Positions 1 to 6,595 of a stretch of 14,221 bases of DNA are shown piece by piece. Numbering within the stretch: the stretch's first letter is position 1; every line of letters begins with the position of its first letter. Source of the DNA: Flavobacteriaceae bacterium (lineage in GTDB: Bacteria; Bacteroidota; Bacteroidia; Flavobacteriales; Flavobacteriaceae); NCBI GenBank assembly GCA_029247985.1, contig JAQWKF010000110.1, forward strand, positions 1 through 14,221, in the 5' to 3' direction. The position numbers and the translations under genes are program-made. The notes under the pieces were generated by a model. It was not told the DNA's origin and did no database searches. It saw only the letters and a program-made list of their open reading frames with translations.

Positions 1-13
1 CTGCCATTTCTCC
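1..13 (-). tRNA. tRNA-Ser, 5' end only (cut by window edge)
   Basis: Read on the minus strand, the first 13 bases are GGAGAAATGGCAG. This fits the start of a serine tRNA: a seven-base acceptor strand GGAGAAA, the invariant T at position 8, then G9 and the D-stem strand GCAG. A promoter-like TATATTTG lies 8 bases upstream, with the GC-containing spacer often seen in front of stable RNA genes in flavobacteria. The anticodon, variable arm and 3' half lie outside the window, so the isoacceptor cannot be read; this 5' sequence resembles the UGA-anticodon type. The call rests on 13 bases plus context. Confidence 0.62.
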
Positions 14-21
14 AACGGGTG

Positions 22-29
22 CAAATATA
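22..29 (-). promoter_or_regulatory. -7 promoter element for the tRNA-Ser
   Basis: The minus strand reads TATATTTG here, an exact match to the Bacteroidetes -7 consensus TAnnTTTG. It ends 8 bases before the first tRNA base, so transcription would begin within a few bases of the mature 5' end. No clear TTG (-33 element) is seen 19-23 bases upstream. Confidence 0.5.
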
Positions 30-76
30 ACCTCTTTTTTTGTTTCTGAAAGCCCATTTTAAAACTTGCTTATCGG

Positions 77-84
77 TACATTTG
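77..84 (+). promoter_or_regulatory. candidate -7 element of the TSUP gene
   Basis: TACATTTG matches TAnnTTTG exactly but ends only 4 bases before the ATG at 89. If it is used, the mRNA would have almost no leader. No TTG at the usual -33 distance is visible (the nearest, at 66-68, is only 8 bases away), so the site may be a chance match. Confidence 0.33.
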
Positions 85-88
85 CTAA

Positions 89-844
89 ATGCTTGATTTT
101 CCATTTGATATCCTCATATTAGTAGGGGCTGGTTTATTTGCTGGCTTTGTCAATACCATGGCTGGCGGTGGCTCATTGCTTACCTTGCCTTTGCTTATTT
201 TTTTGGGATTACCTCCTGCAACAGCCAACGGAACCAACCGCATCGCTATCATGGTTTCTACCAGTTCTGCTACCCTTGGCTTTCGAAGTAAAAACATAAA
301 CACCTTTCCTTTAAGCATTTACCTGGGTATAGCCGCTTTTTTTGGTGCGCTGATAGGGTCGCGTATTGCTGTCGAAATTGACGGTCTTTTGTTCAATAAA
401 ATTTTGGCTATTATCATGATCGTTGTAGTTGTGTTAATGGTTTTTAAACCCAGCTATAAGGCAGACTTACTTCAAGCGCGAACCACTGGAAAAACGTTGA
501 TGTGGTCTATGGTGGCTTTCTTTTTTATTGGGATATACGGAGGTTTTATTAATGCAGGTATTGGATTTATCATCATGTTGTTTCTTAATTATGTGAACAA
601 ATTGGATTTGGTACGTGTCAATGCTACTAAAGTCACGTTGGTGTTGATCTACACGACAGCAGCACTGGCTACTTTTATATTCAGTGGACACATAAACCTC
701 AAATATGGAATTGCCTTGGCCGTTGGAAATGCAGCAGGTGCTTTCTTTGCTTCAAGGTATGCAGTCAAGATAGGTGAGGGGGTGATTAAAACCGTTATGA
801 TGGTTATGGTTGTGGCCATGTCTGTCAAGCTTTGGTTTTTTTAG
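89..844 (+). CDS. TSUP family (TauE/SafE-type) membrane transporter
   Basis: A 251-residue, strongly hydrophobic inner-membrane protein with about eight predicted membrane segments. It has the two-fold internal repeat of the sulfite exporter TauE/SafE (TSUP) family. The first half carries GLFAGFVNTMAGGGSLLTLP at about residues 16-35, followed by LGLPPATANGTNRIA. The second half repeats the pattern with GIYGGFINAGIGF and VNATKV. Length is usual for the family. TSUP proteins move small anions such as sulfite, sulfonates or organic acids, and some serve metal or sulfur metabolism; the substrate cannot be told from this sequence. The ATG at 89 is chosen because it keeps the first membrane segment whole; the next Met (residue 24) lies inside the glycine motif. 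It diverges from a tRNA gene, and the next gene on its strand begins 76 bases on. Confidence 0.88.
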   Translation: MLDFPFDILILVGAGLFAGFVNTMAGGGSLLTLPLLIFLGLPPATANGTNRIAIMVSTSSATLGFRSKNINTFPLSIYLGIAAFFGALIGSRIAVEIDGLLFNKILAIIMIVVVVLMVFKPSYKADLLQARTTGKTLMWSMVAFFFIGIYGGFINAGIGFIIMLFLNYVNKLDLVRVNATKVTLVLIYTTAALATFIFSGHINLKYGIALAVGNAAGAFFASRYAVKIGEGVIKTVMMVMVVAMSVKLWFF

Positions 845-860
845 TGTTGCGATGTAACAA

Positions 861-868
861 TATTTTTG
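861..868 (+). promoter_or_regulatory. candidate -7 element of the TonB-dependent receptor
   Basis: TATTTTTG matches the Bacteroidetes -7 consensus and lies 52 bases before the GTG start. The nearest TTG triplets upstream (832-834 and 847-849) are 26 and 11 bases away, outside the preferred 19-23 base spacing, so the -33 part is weak. Confidence 0.38.
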
Positions 869-910
869 GTTGTTCGTTATACCCCTGAACCCAAGTCAAT
901 AGACTTAAAA

Positions 911-973
911 ATGAACAACTGTGATACGGCAAATATTCCTACAATTTTTTTGTGCCCTTTTTTTACTTTTTAA
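911..973 (+). other. short upstream ORF overlapping the receptor start
   Basis: An ATG preceded by TTAAAA, which is the best start context in the area, opens a 20-codon frame (MNNCDTANIPTIFLCPFFTF, then TAA). It runs across the GTG start of the receptor gene in another frame and spans two runs of seven T. It could be a leader peptide, the remains of the receptor's original start after a one-base change, or chance. No homology is recognised. Confidence 0.25.
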
Positions 974-3407
974 TACGTTGGTAGCTACTGCTGCACCCCC
1001 TAAAACAGGCACTATTTCTGGGTTTGTGTATGACGCTTCCCTGAACCAGCCATTACCCTATGTGAGTGTGGTGCTTAGCAGTGTTAAAGGAGAAACAATA
1101 ACAGGCGCAATTACAGATGAAAAAGGGTATTTTATCCTTAATAAAATCCCTGAAGGAACCTACAAGGTTGGCATTCAATTTATAGGATATGAAAAAGTAG
1201 AACAATCTGTAACTGTAGGTAAAGATAATTACACTGTTGATATTGGTAGAATTTCGTTAACCGAGTCTGCAACACAACTTAAAGACGTAGAAGTTATAGG
1301 TGAGGTGTCTACAATTCAACAAAAAGTAGACCGTAAGGTGATTACGATTGGAAAAGATTTGGCAGCCGCAGGAACGGCTTCTGAATTATTGGTAGGAATT
1401 CCTTCTATAAATATTGACCCACAATCTGGTGCAATAAGCCTTCGTGGTAATGAGAATGTTCCTGTCATGGTTGACGGAAAGCTATCTAACATTCCTGCAG
1501 CGCAATTACTCAAGCAAATTCCATCGTCAGCAATAAAAGCGGTTGAACTTATAACCAATCCATCTGCAAAATACAATCCAGATGGGATGAGCGGTATCAT
1601 TAACATTGTCCTCCATAAAAATCAAATGGTTGGGTTTAATGGCTCTTTGAATGCGAACTGGAGTAAGGAAATTAATTCAAAATTTAATAGCGGATTAAAT
1701 CTAAACTACCGCAATGGAAAATTTAATCTATATGGGAATTACAGTAATAATATTTCCAAAAATGCCAATCATGGATTTATTGAGCGTCCTCAAGATTCTT
1801 CTGAGCAGTACTTTAAGTTCAATGATGAGCGAGAGTCGCATATTTATAAAGTAGGAATGGATGTGTATATAAATGATAAAAATACACTGTCATTATTCAC
1901 AAGCCAGAACCCTGCTGAAAATGGCACCAATGGGGCTACGCGAACCGTTTTTTACAAAAACAATAATGCTTCTAACGACTATCAAGATTTTGACGCACAA
2001 GCAGCTAACAACTCTGCACAATACAATCTTAATTTTAAGCATGATTTTAACAAAGAAGGCAGTAATATTGAACTGGAAGTAGATCACAATATTTTTGATT
2101 CGAACAATCCTGTAGCATTTACATATCCATTTCCTTCAAACACAAAAGACTATACAGACAAAAACGAAACAGATAGAGAGCGAACAACCGTCAACTTGGA
2201 TTACGTTAACCCATTAACAGAGAATAGCAAGCTTGAATTAGGTGCTGAAGCACGTTTGTTTAATACACTTATTTTGTTTTCTTCAACGGGAGAATCGATT
2301 AATAGTAAAGGCGTTTTTGGACCAGCTCCTGATACTGAATTTGACTACACTCGAGATATTTATTCCCTGTACGCAACCTATGGTGGAAAACTTGATAAGT
2401 GGACATATCAAGTAGGTGTTCGCGCAGAATCCGTTGAGGTTTCTGCTAACGCAAAAGAGACCCTTACAGAAGGAAGTTCGAAAATAACAACACTAAATCC
2501 ATTTTCAAACGCCTACACAGAACTATATCCTTCATTTTATTTGACCTATTCGCCTAATGAAAAAAAATCCTATCAACTGAGTTATAGCCGTCGTATTGAC
2601 CGTCCAGGTATTGGGCAAGTCAACCCCATAAAAGAATGGTCAACTCCCTTGGTGTCTTCGTATGGGAATCAAAAATTACTACCGCAGTTTACCAACTCTA
2701 TTGAGGCAAATTACACCCGAAGGCTCAAGAAGGGATCCATTACAGGTGGCGTGTTTTTCCGTGCCATTTCAAACGAAATAAATCGCGCATTGTATGTAGA
2801 TAAAAGTGATGTGCAGTCGGGAAAGGTAATTTTAACACATGATAATTTTGACGATACCTCTGCATACGGAGTTGAGCTTTCGTCCAACTACAGACCTACA
2901 AAATGGTGGTCGTTTAACACCAGTGTTGATTTGTTCTCACAAACCCAAAAAGGAATTGCCGAGTATATCAATGTGCCATTGGAACAAGCTACCGTGAATA
3001 ATATTGTAAGGGATGCCAATGTTGTAGATAATGTTGCGTGGAATTTTAGAATGTATAACAACCTGAGCGTAAGCAAAAAGCTGACATTTACGGCATTTAT
3101 GTTTTACAGAGGGAAAAATAAAAACCTACAGTTTGATATGCTTCCCATGTACTTTGTGAATTTGGGTGCAAGATTAAATGTACTTAAAGGAAAAGGAACG
3201 GTAAATATTGGATTTAATGATGTATTTGATACCATGAAATTCCGATTTGGCGCACGCAAACCCTTTCCTTCTGAAGGAGAGTTTAATTGGGAAAGTCAAA
3301 CTATTCAGCTTGGGTTTAATTACCGTTTTGGGAGCAGTAAGTTTCAGGCTAAATCCCGCAGACAGCGTGATCGTGATGAGAAAAACAGTGAAGGCGGTAT
3401 GTTCTAA
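921..3407 (+). CDS. TonB-dependent outer-membrane receptor (CarboxypepD_reg-like plus beta-barrel)
   Basis: An 828-residue outer-membrane protein. A signal peptide (about residues 1-25, hydrophobic core CALFLLFNTLVATAA) is followed by a carboxypeptidase-regulatory-like beta-sandwich (about 30-112, GTISGFVYDASLNQPLPYVSV to GTYKVGIQFIGYEKV). Then come a plug domain (about 131-233, with LRGNENVPVMVDGK and NPSAKYNPDGMSGIINIVL) and a barrel rich in alternating aromatic strands, ending TIQLGFNYRFG. A basic tail with RRQRDRDEK follows, as often seen in this barrel family. Such receptors take up ligands too large for porins using TonB energy; the substrate is unknown, and no SusD partner lies beside it. 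The only start in frame is GTG, because TGA at 912-914 closes the frame upstream; it gives a good signal peptide with Arg3. The 3' end overlaps the convergent ribB by 4 bases. Confidence 0.9.
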   Translation: MIRQIFLQFFCALFLLFNTLVATAAPPKTGTISGFVYDASLNQPLPYVSVVLSSVKGETITGAITDEKGYFILNKIPEGTYKVGIQFIGYEKVEQSVTVGKDNYTVDIGRISLTESATQLKDVEVIGEVSTIQQKVDRKVITIGKDLAAAGTASELLVGIPSINIDPQSGAISLRGNENVPVMVDGKLSNIPAAQLLKQIPSSAIKAVELITNPSAKYNPDGMSGIINIVLHKNQMVGFNGSLNANWSKEINSKFNSGLNLNYRNGKFNLYGNYSNNISKNANHGFIERPQDSSEQYFKFNDERESHIYKVGMDVYINDKNTLSLFTSQNPAENGTNGATRTVFYKNNNASNDYQDFDAQAANNSAQYNLNFKHDFNKEGSNIELEVDHNIFDSNNPVAFTYPFPSNTKDYTDKNETDRERTTVNLDYVNPLTENSKLELGAEARLFNTLILFSSTGESINSKGVFGPAPDTEFDYTRDIYSLYATYGGKLDKWTYQVGVRAESVEVSANAKETLTEGSSKITTLNPFSNAYTELYPSFYLTYSPNEKKSYQLSYSRRIDRPGIGQVNPIKEWSTPLVSSYGNQKLLPQFTNSIEANYTRRLKKGSITGGVFFRAISNEINRALYVDKSDVQSGKVILTHDNFDDTSAYGVELSSNYRPTKWWSFNTSVDLFSQTQKGIAEYINVPLEQATVNNIVRDANVVDNVAWNFRMYNNLSVSKKLTFTAFMFYRGKNKNLQFDMLPMYFVNLGARLNVLKGKGTVNIGFNDVFDTMKFRFGARKPFPSEGEFNWESQTIQLGFNYRFGSSKFQAKSRRQRDRDEKNSEGGMF

Positions 3408-4516
3408 TAGTTTTCGTACGACACAATTTCTAGTCCATAACCAGACATGCCTACACGCTTAATGCGTTCACTATTAGACAAAAGTTTTATTTTATGTATT
3501 CCAACCGCATGAATCATTTGTGCGCCAATACCAAAATCCTTTTCATCGAATTTGGGTGTATGTTGTGCCGCACTTTTCAACGCCTTAATTTGATCGAGTA
3601 ACTTATTGGCAGGCTGCAATTGATTGATGAAGATTATGGCACCTTTGCCTTCCTTTTGGATCCCTTTAAATATCTTGTCGAGTGTACTTTCTTTCTTTTG
3701 GTTTAGAATACCTGCCAACTCACTATTTAGCTGATGGGTGTGTACTCTGGTTAAAACGGCCTCATCTTTTTCCCAGTTTCCAAGCGTTAGTGCAATGTGT
3801 ATTTGATTGTTGGTTTTCTGGTGATATGCACGAAGTCTGAAATTGCCATAGGCTGTTTCGATATCAAAATCTTCTTGTAGCTCAATAAGACTGTCGTGCT
3901 TCATGCGATAGCTAACCAAATCCTCAATAGAAATAAGTTTGAGGTCAAATGCTTTGGCAATTTTTTGAAGCTGAGGCATACGTGCCATAGTTCCATCTTC
4001 GTTCATGATTTCCACAATAACTCCAGCAGGCTGGAAGCCAGCTAAGCGTGCGACATCAATAGCTGCTTCGGTGTGCCCCGTTCTGCGCAACACGCCACCT
4101 TCTTTAGCGGCTAATGGAAATATATGACCTGGTCTTAAAAAGTCTTCTGATTTTGCGTCTGGATTGATAAGTCGGCGTACAGTCTTGGCTCGATCAGCAA
4201 CCGAGATACCAGAAGTAACACCTTCTCCCTTAAGGTCTATAGAAACCGTGAAGGCAGTTCCCATGGGATCTGTATTATTACTTGCCATTGGATATAAATC
4301 CAGTTCTTTGCATCGTTTTTCTGTAATGGGCGTACAAATCAGTCCACGACCTTCCTTTGCCATAAAATTGATCATTTCGGGAGTGACCATTTCAGCAGCA
4401 CCTACAAAATCGCCTTCGTTTTCTCGATTTTCATCATCAACGATGATTACAACCTTGCCATTTCTGATGTCCTCAATTGCTGCTTCAACACTGTCGAGGC
4501 GAATACTATTTTCCAT
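3404..4516 (-). CDS. ribB: 3,4-dihydroxy-2-butanone-4-phosphate synthase with a degenerate GTP cyclohydrolase II-like domain
   Basis: A 370-residue cytosolic riboflavin-pathway enzyme. The N-terminal domain (about 1-205) is an intact RibB, which converts ribulose 5-phosphate to 3,4-dihydroxy-2-butanone 4-phosphate. It shows the acidic loop DDENRENEGD (27-36), RPGHIFPL (128-135) and RTGHTE (145-150). The C-terminal part (about 208-370) aligns with GTP cyclohydrolase II by its end motifs, DFGIGAQ and YGLEIV. However, where RibA has three zinc-binding cysteines after VHSE, this protein reads VHTHQLNSELAGIL with no cysteine, and the RQEGRGIGL motif is also missing. It probably lacks cyclohydrolase activity, so a separate RibA is expected elsewhere. 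The length is below the roughly 400 residues of true RibBA. It is the last gene of the ftsK operon and overlaps the permease gene by 11 bases. Confidence 0.9.
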   Translation of the reverse strand: MENSIRLDSVEAAIEDIRNGKVVIIVDDENRENEGDFVGAAEMVTPEMINFMAKEGRGLICTPITEKRCKELDLYPMASNNTDPMGTAFTVSIDLKGEGVTSGISVADRAKTVRRLINPDAKSEDFLRPGHIFPLAAKEGGVLRRTGHTEAAIDVARLAGFQPAGVIVEIMNEDGTMARMPQLQKIAKAFDLKLISIEDLVSYRMKHDSLIELQEDFDIETAYGNFRLRAYHQKTNNQIHIALTLGNWEKDEAVLTRVHTHQLNSELAGILNQKKESTLDKIFKGIQKEGKGAIIFINQLQPANKLLDQIKALKSAAQHTPKFDEKDFGIGAQMIHAVGIHKIKLLSNSERIKRVGMSGYGLEIVSYENY

Positions 4517-5951
4517 TTTTAATTTTTTTCATTAACAATACAAAAGGCATTTTGATATTTAACTTCAAACGCTCTAAATCAAATACAGACTTATCCCTGC
4601 TAGCACGAACAGTGGCTACTAAGCCAACGGCCGTTAGCACTATTGAAATTAGCCATGCACCCCAAAAAGGATGTAGACTCCCATCTTCAGCGCTGTTTTT
4701 GAATAATGTTCCTGCAAAGTGATAGGTTAGGAAAATTAACAGTGCCACAACAATGGGTAATCCAAATCCTCCTTTTCTAATGATGGCACCAAGAGGTGCA
4801 CCAACAAAAAAGAGCATGATGGCCGCATAGGCATTGACAAATTTGTCATCTCGCCAAAGGCGATGTAGATTTATGACCTTTTCTCTAACAAAAAACAGAT
4901 TTTTTTGATTGCTAAAGCTGTTCAACTGCATTTGAATATTTCTTTTTGCCGCAGCTATTATCCGTGCTTTTTGACTTGTTTCAAAACCGTCTAAAAAAGC
5001 TATTCTTCCTTCAAATTTATTGTGTGCAAGCGTTGTTTTATTTCTATCAAGAGACTTAATTCCAGTGCGCAAATATACCGTATTTGCAAAACCCTCAATT
5101 TCTGAAACAAAGCCTACAGATAGGGAATCTATACTCTCTGACAATTCAGCTACATTTTGCATTTTGTAGGTGTTGTTATAATTGGTTTCATTCAGATCAA
5201 TATCGTTAAATGAACGCAAGTCAATATTCATGGTATACTGTTGAAAAGCAATTCTGTTATGCGGATATTTTTTCTTTTTCTTTTTTTGTTTGACTTCTTC
5301 ATATCGATACCCATCATAGAGTATTAATTGTAAGCCCTCTTGCAGCTCGTCACTTTTCAATTCACCTCTCTCAGCCTTAATCACAATATGGTTGACCTTG
5401 TCGTTAGATTTTTCATGGATAATGACATCTTCCAGAAGTTTGTCATTTTCACCATACTTACGGCCTACTTTAATGTTGCTTTCGCCTATGTCGTTAAACA
5501 TCCCTTCTGTAATGGCCAACGCTGGACGCATTTTTGATAAGTTTTTTCTCAGATTGTATGTTTTGAACTCCGCCAAAGGGATTACCGTATTGGAAACATA
5601 AAAGGTAGCCAAACAGGCAATACTGTTTACAATTATCAATGGCCGCATAGCGCGCATCAAGGATATACCTGCCGATTTCATGGCGGCAAACTCGTAGCGC
5701 TCTGCGAAGTTTCCAAAAGTCATGATAGAGGCCAACAATATGGTGAGCGGAAGTACTAAGGGGATGAGCTTGGGGGAGTAATATAAAAGAAAGCGTAACA
5801 ATACACTTACATCAAGTCCCTTTCCTGCAAACTCGTCTATAAATACCCAAACCGTTTGAATAATAAATATAAACATTAAAATAAAAAAGAAACTCACCAA
5901 GACCGTGAGGTAGCTTTTTAAAATATACCGATCTAGCAGCGAAATTTTCAT
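4506..5951 (-). CDS. LptF/LptG (YjgP/YjgQ) family permease
   Basis: A 481-residue inner-membrane permease of the lipopolysaccharide-export ABC transporter family. N-terminal membrane segments begin after LLDRYILKSYL and continue through residue ~125, including the family stretch NFAERYEFAAMKSAGISLMR. A large periplasmic region (about 125-375) follows. Further membrane segments at about 390-465 include FFVGAPLGAIIRKGGFGLPI. With partners LptB and its co-permease it would extract LPS and pass it to LptC/LptA; F and G cannot be told apart here. It is longer than the ~360 residues of the E. coli proteins because the periplasmic part is enlarged, and it contains six lysines in a row (223-228). ATG at 5951 is preferred over TTG at 5954: it shares one base with the stop of the upstream gene (TGATG), which suggests coupled translation. 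Confidence 0.87.
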   Translation of the reverse strand: MKISLLDRYILKSYLTVLVSFFFILMFIFIIQTVWVFIDEFAGKGLDVSVLLRFLLYYSPKLIPLVLPLTILLASIMTFGNFAERYEFAAMKSAGISLMRAMRPLIIVNSIACLATFYVSNTVIPLAEFKTYNLRKNLSKMRPALAITEGMFNDIGESNIKVGRKYGENDKLLEDVIIHEKSNDKVNHIVIKAERGELKSDELQEGLQLILYDGYRYEEVKQKKKKKKYPHNRIAFQQYTMNIDLRSFNDIDLNETNYNNTYKMQNVAELSESIDSLSVGFVSEIEGFANTVYLRTGIKSLDRNKTTLAHNKFEGRIAFLDGFETSQKARIIAAAKRNIQMQLNSFSNQKNLFFVREKVINLHRLWRDDKFVNAYAAIMLFFVGAPLGAIIRKGGFGLPIVVALLIFLTYHFAGTLFKNSAEDGSLHPFWGAWLISIVLTAVGLVATVRASRDKSVFDLERLKLNIKMPFVLLMKKIKNGK

Positions 5952-6595
5952 CAAAATCTATCAATGTAGTAATTTGGATAATCTGATGCCGAAAACACAA
6001 AAGTGTTTGTTGGAATTTCAGTATTGGTTTTAAAAGAACCAATGGTAAGCGTTGTTTCTGTACCGTCATTACCAACTTCAATTAGCTTGTAGATATTTTT
6101 TGTTTTGGTATCTATTCCAAGAAGTAAATAGGATGCTTGCGCATAGGTATCAATAGGTATCAGCTTGATGTATTGAATTTTCCTACCACCATATAAGGGT
6201 TGCAAAATATCCCATTCAAAACGGTAGCCCTTATTGTAAAACGAAAATATTTTAGAAGGACTTAATCCCTCGTCAAAACCATCACTTAGGGGTTCAATAA
6301 GTACTTCTTTGTTTTCTGAATTTATGGTGTGCTTATTGATGCCATCACTCATTTGCTCAATTCCCATAAGCTTCAGTAGATAGGCATCTCCTTCAACAAT
6401 TAACGCGCCTTTTTCTTTTTGTTGAATCAATTCTTTTCGATTAACCAATTCATAGGTAAAAGTGATTGAAATATTGTCGAATTGCGCTAAATTTTCAGAA
6501 ACCTCATGTAACAAGGCTTCAGCACGTTGCTGTTCTTGGGCAAGCATACTACCACTAAAGAGCAGGATTAAAATAAACTTAATTTGTTTTTTCAT
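5951..6595 (-). CDS. LolA-like periplasmic lipoprotein carrier
   Basis: A 214-residue secreted protein. The signal peptide MKKQIKFILILLFSGSMLA is followed by QEQQ, so cleavage after Ala19 is likely. The mature part fits the LolA/LolB-like fold: an opening helix (AEALLHEVSENLAQFDNISITF) followed by mostly beta-strand sequence with KEKGALIVEGDAYLLKL. A region pairing a structural lipid-carrier fold with IKLIPIDT and NIYKLIEVGNDGTETTLTIGSF follows. LolA escorts lipoproteins from the inner membrane to the outer membrane; this function is inferred from fold family and position. It overlaps the ftsK stop by 17 bases and shares one base with the LptF/LptG-like permease start, placing two envelope-transport genes side by side. 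Confidence 0.82.
   Translation of the reverse strand: MKKQIKFILILLFSGSMLAQEQQRAEALLHEVSENLAQFDNISITFTYELVNRKELIQQKEKGALIVEGDAYLLKLMGIEQMSDGINKHTINSENKEVLIEPLSDGFDEGLSPSKIFSFYNKGYRFEWDILQPLYGGRKIQYIKLIPIDTYAQASYLLLGIDTKTKNIYKLIEVGNDGTETTLTIGSFKTNTEIPTNTFVFSASDYPNYYIDRF

Noticed and set aside
1..57. Minus-strand open frame starting MGFQKQKKRLYLHPLEKWQ
   Set aside because: The same bases hold a promoter element and the 5' end of a tRNA-Ser, which explains the sequence better; the peptide resembles nothing I know.
5952..5954. TTG start for the LptF/G permease
   Set aside because: The next codon is an ATG that overlaps the upstream stop as TGATG, a usual coupling arrangement.
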